Below, piece by piece: positions 1 through 6,878 of a DNA stretch of 8,697 nucleotides. Source of the stretch: an uncultured Clostridium sp. (lineage in GTDB: Bacteria; Bacillota; Clostridia; Peptostreptococcales; Peptostreptococcaceae); NCBI GenBank assembly GCA_900539645.1, contig UQCY01000076.1:1-8697 (forward strand), given 5' to 3'. The position numbers and the translations under genes are program-made. The notes beneath the pieces were generated by a model, which made no database searches, was not told the origin of the DNA, and worked only from the letters and a program-made list of their open reading frames with translations. Every line of letters starts with the position of its first letter. The stretch's first letter is position 1.

Positions 1-66
1 TATATATTAAATAAACAGTAATTTATTATTTTTACAATTTGTTTTTAGTTTTTATTAACTATGATA

Positions 67-1515
67 TTAATATGCTTTAGCTATTATAACCATGTCTTTA
101 GCTTCTTTTCCACAGTATACACATTTATTAGTTCCAAGATCTTCCTGTTCGAATGGTATACATCTTATTGTAGCAGCTGTTTCTTCTTTTATTTTAGCTT
201 CACATTCTGGGCATCCACACCACATAGCTTTTATGAATCCTGGTTTTTCTTCTAAAGCTGTTTTAAATTCAGTCATATCTTTAGCTACAGAAGTTCTGTT
301 TTCTCTATGTTTTCTAGCTTTTTCTAACATATCGTTGTGTATAGTATCGAATAATCCTGTTACATGTTCAACTAAGTTGTCTAAAGATACTGCTTCTTTT
401 TCTAATGTATCTCTTCTGAATACCATAGCCTGGTTGTTTTCTATATCTTTTGGTCCTATTTCTATTCTTACTGGTATACCTTTCATTTCGCAGTCGTTTA
501 GTTTGTATCCAGTTGAGTAGTTTGGTCTATCGTCAACTTCTACTCTAGCACCTTTTTCTTTTAATGCAGCGTATAATTCGTCAACTTTTTCCATTACTCC
601 ACCTTTGTTAGCAGCTATTGGAACTATCATAACCTGAGTTGGAGCTATTCTTGGAGGAAGTACAAGACCTCTATTGTCAGAGTGAGTCATTATAAGTCCA
701 CCTATTAATCTAGTTGATATACCCCAAGAAGTGTGGTATGGATGAGATAATCCGCCTTCTCTATCTGCAAATGTTATATCAAATGCTTTAGTGAAGTGCT
801 GTCCTAAGAAGTGACTTGTTCCTGACTGTAATGCTTTACCATCGTGCATCATAGCTTCTATTGTGTAAGTTCTTTCTCCACCAGCGAATTTTTCACTTTC
901 AGATTTCTGTCCATCTATAACTGGCATAGCTAATAAGTCTTCACATACTTCTTTGTACATCTGAAGTATATCTAATGTTTCTTTTTCTGCTTCTTCGTAT
1001 GTTTCATGTAGAGTATGACCTTCCTGCCATAAGAATTCAGAAGTTCTTAAGAATGGTCTAGTAGTTTTTTCCCATCTTACAACTGAACACCACTGGTTGT
1101 ATAGGTATGGTAATTCTCTGTATGATTTTAACCATTTAGCGTACATTGTACATATTATTGTTTCAGAAGTTGGTCTAACACATAGTCTTTCTTCTAATGT
1201 TTTGTTTCCACCCTGAGTTACCCAAGCAACTTCTGGAGCGAAACCTTCAACGTGTTCTGCTTCTTTAGTTAATAAGCTTTCTGGTATTAATAGTGGGAAG
1301 TAGCAGTTTTTGTGTCCTGTTGCTTTTATTTTAGCATCAAAGAATTCCTGTATTTTTTCCCATAATGCGTATCCATAAGGTTTTATAACCATGAATCCTT
1401 TTACTGGAGCGTAGTCAACTAAGTCAGTTTTAGTAACAACATCTGTATACCACTGAGCAAAGTCTACCTCCATAGGTGTAATTTCTTCAACGAACTGTTT
1501 ATCATTTTTTGCCAT
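67..1515 (-). CDS. proS: Prolyl-tRNA synthetase, archaeal/eukaryotic-like zinc type
   Basis: This cytoplasmic class II synthetase charges tRNA-Pro with proline for translation. The 482-residue length fits the short type, which has no inserted editing domain, rather than the roughly 570-residue E. coli type. Visible signatures are the proline-binding loop RPTSE (114-118), motif 2 around R147-W-E and FLRTSEF (155-161), and motif 3 around [11 protein letters not shown] (282-292). The anticodon-binding domain follows (about 295-400). A C-terminal zinc-type domain has cysteines at 433, 438, 465 and 468 (C435 is an extra one), and the chain ends in Tyr482, as is usual for this type. The ATG follows an AAGGAG Shine-Dalgarno about 10 bases upstream. 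The gene lies directly behind a T-box leader with a proline specifier, which independently supports the call. No clear terminator hairpin is visible in the 66 bases after the stop. Confidence 0.97.
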   Translation of the reverse strand: MAKNDKQFVEEITPMEVDFAQWYTDVVTKTDLVDYAPVKGFMVIKPYGYALWEKIQEFFDAKIKATGHKNCYFPLLIPESLLTKEAEHVEGFAPEVAWVTQGGNKTLEERLCVRPTSETIICTMYAKWLKSYRELPYLYNQWCSVVRWEKTTRPFLRTSEFLWQEGHTLHETYEEAEKETLDILQMYKEVCEDLLAMPVIDGQKSESEKFAGGERTYTIEAMMHDGKALQSGTSHFLGQHFTKAFDITFADREGGLSHPYHTSWGISTRLIGGLIMTHSDNRGLVLPPRIAPTQVMIVPIAANKGGVMEKVDELYAALKEKGARVEVDDRPNYSTGYKLNDCEMKGIPVRIEIGPKDIENNQAMVFRRDTLEKEAVSLDNLVEHVTGLFDTIHNDMLEKARKHRENRTSVAKDMTEFKTALEEKPGFIKAMWCGCPECEAKIKEETAATIRCIPFEQEDLGTNKCVYCGKEAKDMVIIAKAY

Positions 1516-1572
1516 CTTTTTTATTCTCCTTTTTATTTTATAGATTAATTTTTTATAATTATTTTTTATAAT

Positions 1573-1609
1573 AAAAAAAGCCTTTCATCTCTTAATAGAG
1601 ACGAAAGGC
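1573..1609 (-). terminator. Intrinsic terminator of the proS T-box leader
   Basis: A 12-bp stem (1598-1609 with 1580-1591, one G-U pair) closes a 6-base loop. In the RNA it is followed by seven U residues (1579-1573). It forms when the antiterminator is not stabilised by uncharged tRNA. Confidence 0.95.
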
Positions 1610-1800
1610 ATAGTTTCCGCGGTACCACTCTAGTTAATCACAAAATATCGTGATTCTCTTGCTGGAGTATAACGGCTCCATCCGTAGAGGTTGCTACCCC
1701 TCTAAGCTAAAAGATTGGTTCAGTTGCTTCCATCTAGAAATTTCTCATCAACATTTCCTCTCTGTAAGACTTTCACTACCTACTACTTCTTTATCATTGC
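1573..1800 (-). promoter_or_regulatory. T-box leader (tRNA-Pro responsive) of proS
   Basis: The leader RNA senses uncharged tRNA-Pro and controls read-through into proS. The T-box sequence AGAGTGGTACCGCG is at 1618-1631. The variable base in TGGNACC is U, matching an A discriminator base, as expected for tRNA-Pro. Stem I has the usual AGUA element on its 5' side and GAA on its 3' side, followed at once by CCA (1716-1718), read here as the proline specifier. Stem III is TAGAGG/CCTCTA (1699-1704 with 1685-1690). The antiterminator can form when TTAACTAGAG (1628-1637) pairs with CTCTATTAA (1592-1600). That second strand is also part of the terminator stem and loop, so the two structures exclude each other. 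The 5' end is approximate and I could not assign a convincing promoter. Confidence 0.95.
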
Positions 1801-1815
1801 AATCATATAAATTTT

Positions 1816-1843
1816 CTATAGATAATATAGCTTTATTCTATAG
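1816..1843. repeat. Short inverted repeat between ispF and the proS leader
   Basis: Two copies of the palindrome CTATAG (1816-1821 and 1838-1843) with partly complementary AT-rich inner arms could form a weak hairpin with a bulge. It lies just upstream of T-box Stem I and has no U-tract. It may be a promoter-proximal element or chance in AT-rich DNA. Apart from it, I see nothing definite in 1801-1887. Confidence 0.25.
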
Positions 1844-1887
1844 TCTGTGATTGTGTTATTTGTTTCACTTATACTCTCAATGATATA

Positions 1888-2370
1888 TTATTTATTAAAT
1901 TCTGTCAATAATAAACATATACTTTGTGCAGAAATTCCGTCTCCACTTCCAGTAAATCCTAGTTTTTCTTCTGTTGTAGCTTTTACATTTATGTTTTTTA
2001 TGTCTGTGTGCATTATTCTAGCAAAGTTTTCTCTCATCTGTGGTATGTGTGGAGCCATCTTTGGAGCCTGTGCAATTATAGTACAGTCTATGTTTCCAAG
2101 TACATATCCTTCTTCTTTCATAATTTCATATACGTGTTCCATAAGTTTTAAGCTATCTGCACCTTTAAACTTTGGATCTGTGTCTGGGAAGTGTTTCCCA
2201 ATATCTCCCATAGCCATAGCCCCAAGTATTGAGTCCATAACTGCATGTGTAAGTACATCTGCATCAGAATGTCCTAATAATCCTTTTTCATGAGGAATTT
2301 CCACTCCACCTATTATTAGTTTTCTATCTTCTACAAGTCTATGTACATCATATCCCATTCCAACTCTCAT
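1888..2370 (-). CDS. ispF: 2-C-methyl-D-erythritol 2,4-cyclodiphosphate synthase
   Basis: IspF catalyses the fifth step of the MEP isoprenoid pathway. It cyclises CDP-methylerythritol 2-phosphate to the 2,4-cyclodiphosphate and releases CMP. It works in the cytoplasm as a trimer with metal sites at subunit interfaces. The 160 residues match the usual length. Metal ligands are in the canonical places: D8 and H10 in GYDVHR and H42 in the segment [13 protein letters not shown]. The nucleotide-side motif [12 protein letters not shown] (130-141) carries T132 and E135. The ATG has GGAG with about 7 bases of spacing, which supports this start. It lies 46 bases downstream of the radical SAM gene and two genes after ispD, so co-transcription is likely. 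The next gene, proS, has its own regulated leader. Confidence 0.97.
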   Translation of the reverse strand: MRVGMGYDVHRLVEDRKLIIGGVEIPHEKGLLGHSDADVLTHAVMDSILGAMAMGDIGKHFPDTDPKFKGADSLKLMEHVYEIMKEEGYVLGNIDCTIIAQAPKMAPHIPQMRENFARIMHTDIKNINVKATTEEKLGFTGSGDGISAQSICLLLTEFNK

Positions 2371-2416
2371 ATTCTCTCTCCAACCTTTTCAATTTATTTT
2401 TTAGTTTACTCGTATT

Positions 2417-3325
2417 TTAGTCTATTCCTAAGAAATCCTCGACGCTTCCTTCAGCACCTCTTCTACTTCTTCTGTCTAAAAACTTATCTGGAATTTCTCT
2501 TAATCCTTCTTCTAGCTCTTCAATCATTTCTTCTTTGTCCTTAGATAATATTCCATGTACTCTTATTGCATTTGATGGGTGAAGTCCAAAGAATTCTATA
2601 TCTCTTTTGTCTAAGCATTCAAGGAATAGTTTTTCTTCTTCTATGTTTTCTCTTAAAGTGTTTTCGTCAAATTCTCCATTTATTATCGCTTTTTCTAGCT
2701 CGCTTCCTGGATCTATATGCACACTTCCCACAAATATTAGGCTAGGGTTTAATTCATTGACAAGTTCTGCACTATAAGTGGCGTTTTCTCTGCTCTTGCT
2801 ACTGCCACCACATCCGATTATTATATTTACACTGTAGTCTATCCTAGCTTTTTCAAGTCTTTTCAACTCTCTTCTAGTATCCTCTACTGTGTATCCCTTG
2901 TTCATGAATTTTACAGCATCCTCAAGTCCAGACTCTATCCCTATGTTTAAGTCGTTTATTCTTAAATCTCTAAGCTCTTTTAATTCCTCGTCGCTCTTAT
3001 CCATGATATTCTTTACAGAAGAGTACATAGCTATCGTCTCAACTTCTGGAATAATCTCGATTATTTTTTTAGCAATTTCTTTTAGTTTATCCGCACTTAA
3101 TACAAAGGCATCCCCATTTACAAGAAATACTCTTCTAATTCTTCTTCTAGCATGTCTTGCTTCGTTTAAATCTTTTTCTATCTGTTCCATGTTTTCTATT
3201 TCAAAAGGTATGTTTCTATACATAGTACAAAACGTACACTTATTGTGGCTACATCCTGTAGTTACCTGTAGCAAAAGAGAATTCGCCTCAAATGGAGGTC
3301 TATAAGTTGTTCCTGTGTATTTCAT
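2417..3325 (-). CDS. Radical SAM protein, uncharacterised
   Basis: This is a probable radical S-adenosylmethionine enzyme of 302 residues, with unknown substrate. The N-terminal cluster motif is in GCSHNKCTFC: cysteines 25, 30 and 33, spaced C-X4-C-X2-C rather than the common C-X3-C-X2-C. I recall GCSHNKC-type motifs from related Firmicutes proteins, so the spacing is probably a family trait and not damage. Other typical parts are LVNGDAF (69-75), a Gly/Ile-rich strand NIGIESG (about 127-133) and IIIGCGG (about 168-174). The C-terminal part is charged and helical and shows no added iron-sulfur or B12 domain that I recognise. An AGGTGA Shine-Dalgarno lies close to the ATG. The gene sits between ispD and ispF with gaps of 46 bases on each side, suggesting one transcript. 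A link to isoprenoid metabolism is only positional. Confidence 0.88.
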   Translation of the reverse strand: MKYTGTTYRPPFEANSLLLQVTTGCSHNKCTFCTMYRNIPFEIENMEQIEKDLNEARHARRRIRRVFLVNGDAFVLSADKLKEIAKKIIEIIPEVETIAMYSSVKNIMDKSDEELKELRDLRINDLNIGIESGLEDAVKFMNKGYTVEDTRRELKRLEKARIDYSVNIIIGCGGSSKSRENATYSAELVNELNPSLIFVGSVHIDPGSELEKAIINGEFDENTLRENIEEEKLFLECLDKRDIEFFGLHPSNAIRVHGILSKDKEEMIEELEEGLREIPDKFLDRRSRRGAEGSVEDFLGID

Positions 3326-3371
3326 AGAATCACCTACTTTTTATTTTGTATTAATATATATATTTACTATT

Positions 3372-4058
3372 TTATTCTTCAATTATTTTCCGGGAAATAA
3401 CTTCTGATATAGGCAGATCCTCAGGACTAGTTATCTTAATATTGTCGTAACTTCCCTGAATCATATACACCTTATGACCTGCATGTTCTGCAATCATAGC
3501 ATCATCAGTTCCATAGAATCCATCTCTATATGCAAGCTCATACGCGTCTTTTATCAAATTAAAATCAAAAGACTGTGGTGTCTGAGCAGCCCAAAGATTT
3601 GCCCTATTTGGAGTATCTACTATCTCATTTCCATCGACAACCTTTATCGTATCCTTGACCATAACACCGACAACAGTTGCCTTTAATCTCTTAGTTTCAT
3701 TAACAGCATTTTCTATAATCTCATCTGTAACAAAAGGTCTAGCACCATCGTGAATAAGTAAAATATCACAATCAGGACTAACTTTCTCAAGCCCATTATT
3801 TATCGTATCCTGTCTTTCCTTACCACCATAAGATATAACTATATCCTTAAATCCATACTTCTCTATTATATTCTCCCTAACAAAATCCTCTTCCTCTTCC
3901 TTAATACAAAGAACAATCTCATCTATCAAAGGAGAATTGTAAAACCTCTCTATTGTATGTGCAACAATCTCTTTATCATTTATCTTTATAAACTGCTTAT
4001 TCATCCCTGCATTCATTCTCTTGCCACTACCAGCAGCAACAATCATAACAGTATTCAT
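3372..4058 (-). CDS. ispD: 2-C-methyl-D-erythritol 4-phosphate cytidylyltransferase
   Basis: IspD carries out the third MEP-pathway step, joining CTP and methylerythritol 4-phosphate to give CDP-methylerythritol and pyrophosphate in the cytoplasm. With the start at 4058 the protein has 228 residues, the usual size. Motifs in order: the CTP-binding loop AAGSGKRM (8-15), K21 in KQF, GGKERQDT (78-85) with R82, HDGARP (103-108), KDTIK (135-139), TPQSF (160-164) and GTDDA (183-187). The frame stays open to an ATG at 4094, but that would add 12 residues before the expected N-terminus and lacks a Shine-Dalgarno. The chosen ATG has AGAAAGGA 8 bases upstream. The leader of this gene is duplicated upstream of the neighbouring leucine-rich repeat gene. 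The second pathway gene here, ispF, follows after one intervening gene. Confidence 0.97.
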   Translation of the reverse strand: MNTVMIVAAGSGKRMNAGMNKQFIKINDKEIVAHTIERFYNSPLIDEIVLCIKEEEEDFVRENIIEKYGFKDIVISYGGKERQDTINNGLEKVSPDCDILLIHDGARPFVTDEIIENAVNETKRLKATVVGVMVKDTIKVVDGNEIVDTPNRANLWAAQTPQSFDFNLIKDAYELAYRDGFYGTDDAMIAEHAGHKVYMIQGSYDNIKITSPEDLPISEVISRKIIEE

Positions 4059-4065
4059 ATCATAT

Positions 4066-4074
4066 ATCCTTTCT
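4066..4074 (-). promoter_or_regulatory. Ribosome binding site that fixes the ispD start
   Basis: AGAAAGGAT on the minus strand leaves about 8 bases to the ATG at 4056-4058. This favours the 228-residue form over the upstream in-frame ATG at 4094. The same sequence recurs at 5310-5318, where no start codon follows. Confidence 0.8.
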
Positions 4075-4117
4075 AAAACATAATCATCTAACATTATTTT
4101 ATCATTATTTACAAAAT

Positions 4118-4147
4118 ATAAAAAGGAACATCAAACGACGTTCCTTT
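4118..4147 (-). terminator. Terminator after the leucine-rich repeat gene
   Basis: In the minus-strand RNA, an 11-bp stem (4137-4147 with 4122-4132, one G-U pair) closes a 4-base loop, and the stem's last U residues run into a short U-rich tail. It starts 4 bases after the stop codon of the leucine-rich repeat gene, so it should end that transcript before ispD. The U-tract is short, so read-through is possible. Confidence 0.75.
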
Positions 4148-4151
4148 AATT

Positions 4152-5237
4152 CTAAAAATCAGCTCTTTTGCACTTAATGTTATTTTTTCTCGCATATTCC
4201 ATAGCAACAGAATTAGCTTCACAATATATTGTATATTTATCACTTGAATGGCTATAATAGAAAAGTAAATTATCTCCTATCTTAGTTACTGTTTTAGGAA
4301 TATATATTGATTCTAAAAATGTATCATAAAAAGCCTTTCTTCCTAAAATTTTTGTTCCATCAGGAATCTTAACATTATGAAGACTATTGCATCCGTAAAA
4401 GGCCTCTTCTCCTATTTCTACTAAATTAGATGACCATATAATTTCTTCTAGTGCACCACAAAAGCTGAATGTTCTTTCACGTATAACCTCAATTTTATTA
4501 CTCATTTCAATTTTTCTCAAATTTCCACATCCAAGAAAAGTATACGCTCCCATATATTCTACATTAGGAGGAATTACTACCTCTCTCAAATTTGTATTTG
4601 AAAAAGCACCTTCTCCGTATTTTGCCAAATTACCACCAATTTGAACAAGGCTATTCGGCAATTTAACACTTTCTAATGATTTACAATCTTGAAATACTCC
4701 ACTTCCAATTGCTTTTATTCCTTCACTTACATTAATTTTTTTAACCGTTAAACATCCTTTGTAAACACCCTTTGCTATTCCTACAATTTCACATCCATTT
4801 ATCATATTTGGAATAGTCATTTCTTCCTCTTCAAAACCTTTAAATTTTGTAATATAATACCCTAATTCCGTTTTATAAATATCGTATTCATTAGGGTTTC
4901 CTTCAACTATTTCTTTATCTTCATTTTTATTTCCATTACTATTTTCTTCACTTATGCTCTTTAAAGCATATTTTAAATCCAGAACTATATCATATGAATA
5001 CTGAATAGCAATTCCATATTCATCCTCTAGCTGTTCAACAAATTTCACTATATCGTCTATGTCATCATTATTTATACTTTCTTTTATACTTTCAATCATA
5101 CCACACTCATACATAGCAACAAGAATATTAACCTTTCTCTTTTGAGATGGATAGTATTCCATTAATGAACTCTTAAACTGTTTTACACTTTCTAAACAAT
5201 TTGGATAATAATCAAAAAACTTCTTCAAATCTTCCAC
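4152..5237 (-). CDS. BspA-like leucine-rich repeat protein
   Basis: The protein has about 361 residues and unknown function. Residues below are counted from the in-frame GTG at 5255. The C-terminal two thirds (about 130-330) are Treponema/BspA-type leucine-rich repeats of about 23 residues, each with a pattern like L-x-x-V-x-I-P-x-x-V-x-x-I-G-x-x-A-F-x-G-C. They end in the common closing segment IYCEANSVAMEYARKN. The first 100 residues are charged and helical, followed by an Asn/Glu/Lys-rich linker. No signal peptide, sortase motif or membrane segment is visible, so it is probably cytoplasmic, unlike many BspA surface proteins. The start is uncertain. GGGGAGG (5247-5253) directly abuts an ATG at 5246, which is too close, but lies 9 bases from the GTG at 5237, chosen here. 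The gene stands alone between two terminators and is bracketed by direct repeats. Confidence 0.85.
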   Translation of the reverse strand: MEDLKKFFDYYPNCLESVKQFKSSLMEYYPSQKRKVNILVAMYECGMIESIKESINNDDIDDIVKFVEQLEDEYGIAIQYSYDIVLDLKYALKSISEENSNGNKNEDKEIVEGNPNEYDIYKTELGYYITKFKGFEEEEMTIPNMINGCEIVGIAKGVYKGCLTVKKINVSEGIKAIGSGVFQDCKSLESVKLPNSLVQIGGNLAKYGEGAFSNTNLREVVIPPNVEYMGAYTFLGCGNLRKIEMSNKIEVIRERTFSFCGALEEIIWSSNLVEIGEEAFYGCNSLHNVKIPDGTKILGRKAFYDTFLESIYIPKTVTKIGDNLLFYYSHSSDKYTIYCEANSVAMEYARKNNIKCKRADF

Positions 5238-5246
5238 AGCACTCAT

Positions 5247-5253
5247 CCTCCCC
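5247..5253 (-). promoter_or_regulatory. Strong Shine-Dalgarno of the leucine-rich repeat gene
   Basis: GGGGAGG on the minus strand has zero spacing to the in-frame ATG (5244-5246) and 9 bases to the in-frame GTG (5235-5237). The spacing argues for GTG initiation. The alternative is that ATG at 5246 is used with poor spacing. Confidence 0.6.
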
Positions 5254-5309
5254 ACAAAAATATATCTATAAATATCTAGTTATTTTTTGTATAAACTAAA
5301 ATATAAAAA

Positions 5310-5413
5310 ATCCTTTCTAAAATACAACTAGTTAATTTTATTTTATCATTATTTAAAAATATAGTGTATATATTTAAAACAAAGAAAAAAGGAACATCAA
5401 ATGACATTCCTTT
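5310..5413 (-). repeat. Direct repeat copy 2: terminator plus relic ispD-type leader
   Basis: This is the second copy of the block at 4066-4147. It contains the hairpin (5388-5413), the 18-base run identical to 4094-4111 (5338-5355), and AGAAAGGAT (5310-5318), which is an ispD-like Shine-Dalgarno with no start codon after it. Its linker is 22 bases longer. The copies share hairpin, promoter-like block and Shine-Dalgarno in the same order, which rules out a chance AT-rich match. Confidence 0.85.
5388..5413 (-). terminator. Terminator after the kinase operon
   Basis: An 11-bp stem (5403-5413 with 5388-5398, G-U pairs included) closes a 4-base loop. It is followed by three more U, one C and three U in the RNA, and it is almost identical to the hairpin at 4122-4147. 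It is the first hairpin downstream of the histidine kinase, 110 bases after its stop, so it probably ends the carrier-exporter-kinase transcript. Confidence 0.75.
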
Positions 5414-5427
5414 AAACTATCTTTTTT

Positions 5428-5518
5428 GGTTTTATTTTTAGCCAGGGTTATCAACAAACTCCTCTACTTATTTCTAGTTTTATTTTACATAGGGCTACTA
5501 GCAAACACCTCTACTTTA
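5428..5518 (-). repeat. Imperfect tandem repeat downstream of the kinase
   Basis: Two 43-base units, 5428-5470 and 5476-5518, match at roughly 80 percent by eye with one-base indels, at a period of 47-48. On the minus strand each unit can be read as a nine-codon tail ending in TAA (VEVFASSPM and VEEFVDNPG). The first is in the kinase frame, directly past its stop. No start codon with enough reading frame was found for either, so they look like relic gene ends or a duplicated non-coding element. With the hairpin and the leader, this accounts for the gene-free stretch 5256-5523. Confidence 0.7.
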
Positions 5519-5523
5519 TATAT

Positions 5524-6855
5524 TTAAATACTTTTAATTGGAAATATAATTTTTACACAAAATCTATTTTCTGTATAATCTATATTAATCTTTCCATTAT
5601 ATTTGTCAACTGCCATTTTAACACTTTTTAATCCTAACCCATGTATACTACCTAATTTATTTGTTATAATCGTATCTTTATTTTTTAATATTTTATTCTT
5701 CTTGTTATTTTCTATTCTAATAACAAAAAAATTATTAGCTATATTTCCTCTTAAATCTATCTTTCTTTCATTAAAATCATTTATTTTCATACTCGCTTCT
5801 ATTGCATTATCTATTATATTAGAGAAGATGCTACATATATCCATAGGCTCTATAAATTTTATTTTTTCTATATTATAAATATTAATACCAAAGTATATTT
5901 TATTTTTTTTACAAATTTCTAACTTTTCCTCCAATATTAAATCTAAAAACATATTCCCAGTTTTTACTATTCTATTTTTATCAATTTTTAATATATCCTC
6001 AATATTTTCAATATAAACCATTGCATTCTCATTAGAATCAATAAGATTTTTTATGCAAATTATATGGTTCTTCATATCATGTTTAAGTGATTGTATTCGT
6101 TCGGATTCTTCTTTTATTTTTAAATAATACTGATAGTATATTTTTATTTTCTCTTCTAATATTTCTTCATTTTGTTCTTCTTTCTTTTTATCAAATATAT
6201 TTTTTAGATATAATACAGAAATAATATTATACGCTACTATAATCAGTATTAACGATAATATTACTTTTATCCCTACTACACTTTCTATATCAAACTCAAA
6301 ATATAGTATTCTTATTGTAGAAATATATATAATCATTATTAGCATTATATTTATTAAAATAGTTGATAAATAATACGAATATTCTTTTTTATAGTTTTTT
6401 ATCCTTTTGTTTATTTTGTTATACATATATAGAATACTTATTTCTAATACTCTAGCCCAAATAATATAGTGTATTTTATAAAAATCAATATTATTTGATA
6501 TTATTCCATTTATACCAACTAAATTAATATTTATTTTTATACTTATAATAAAAATTTCTAAACACTGTATAAAGCCCCAATATAGTATTGACTTTAATAT
6601 TGATTCCCATATATTATATCGATAAATAAAATAGCTTACTATTATTGATATGATAATTGAAAAGATAATTTTTTCAGTAGGAGTGACAATAAATAAATTA
6701 CTTATTGAAAATATTATTGTAATAAATGTAAGAAATATTTTTTCTTTTTTATTTACAAATTCATTTTTACCTTTTTTTGTTATTTTCATAAAAATATATA
6801 AATCTAACATAGAGGTAATCAATATAAATACACTCCAAATAATATAACTATTCAT
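5524..6855 (-). CDS. AgrC-like sensor histidine kinase (GHKL family)
   Basis: This is a membrane sensor kinase of 443 residues. It probably detects an extracellular ligand and passes phosphate to a response regulator. The N-terminal half is very hydrophobic, with about six or seven membrane segments (about 2-23, 41-57, 62-80, 90-108, 128-146, 162-183 and 196-218). A charged coiled-coil-like linker (220-255) follows. The H-box is SLKHDMKNH with phospho-acceptor H259. The N-box is SNIIDNAIEA with N350. The G-box is GSIHGLGLKSV (402-412). This architecture matches quorum-sensing kinases of the AgrC type, where the ligand is often a peptide. AAAGGAG lies 7 bases before the ATG. It starts 23 bases after the ABC exporter gene, so the two are co-transcribed. 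No response regulator is adjacent downstream, which is unusual for this family. The region is very AT-rich and the protein rich in Ile, Lys and Asn. Confidence 0.9.
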   Translation of the reverse strand: MNSYIIWSVFILITSMLDLYIFMKITKKGKNEFVNKKEKIFLTFITIIFSISNLFIVTPTEKIIFSIIISIIVSYFIYRYNIWESILKSILYWGFIQCLEIFIISIKININLVGINGIISNNIDFYKIHYIIWARVLEISILYMYNKINKRIKNYKKEYSYYLSTILINIMLIMIIYISTIRILYFEFDIESVVGIKVILSLILIIVAYNIISVLYLKNIFDKKKEEQNEEILEEKIKIYYQYYLKIKEESERIQSLKHDMKNHIICIKNLIDSNENAMVYIENIEDILKIDKNRIVKTGNMFLDLILEEKLEICKKNKIYFGINIYNIEKIKFIEPMDICSIFSNIIDNAIEASMKINDFNERKIDLRGNIANNFFVIRIENNKKNKILKNKDTIITNKLGSIHGLGLKSVKMAVDKYNGKINIDYTENRFCVKIIFPIKSI

Positions 6856-6878
6856 TAAATATCTCCTTTATATATTTT

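Larger units (their letters stand above)
4066..4147 (-). repeat. Direct repeat copy 1: ispD leader plus terminator
   Basis: This block matches 5310-5413. The first 46 bases (4066-4111) align without gaps to 5310-5355, with 38 identities by eye, including exact runs of 13 (4066-4078) and 18 bases (4094-4111). A linker of different length follows (10 bases here, 32 in the other copy), then the 26-base hairpin with 24 identities. The 18-base run contains TAAAAT, a possible -10 element, but no good -35 is visible. Confidence 0.85.

Noticed and set aside
1..66. Terminator hairpin after proS
   Set aside because: Only a weak AGTT/AACT pairing in AT-rich DNA is visible, with no stable stem and U-tract. 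The terminator may lie outside the window.
92..520. Plus-strand open frame of 142 codons inside proS
   Set aside because: It lies antisense to a well-supported gene and shows no recognisable protein features.
1847..2293. Plus-strand open frame of 148 codons over ispF
   Set aside because: It is a shadow of ispF with Ser/Pro/Phe-rich composition typical of antisense frames, and it has no motif or credible start context.
4059..4094. Longer ispD from the in-frame ATG at 4094
   Set aside because: It lacks a Shine-Dalgarno and adds 12 residues before the conserved N-terminal strand. The ATG at 4058 has AGAAAGGA at proper spacing and gives the usual protein length.
5256..5335. Inverted repeats around CTAGTTA in the leader of the leucine-rich repeat gene
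   Set aside because: The matches are short and broken and the region is highly AT-rich. No operator or riboswitch could be supported.
5414..5523. A possible small autoinducer peptide gene (AgrD-like) just downstream of the AgrC-like kinase
   Set aside because: On the minus strand the candidate tails are preceded by in-frame stops and lack a usable start. A TTG start after AGAGGAG would give about 26 residues running through the terminator hairpin, with no leader, cyclisation or double-glycine signature.
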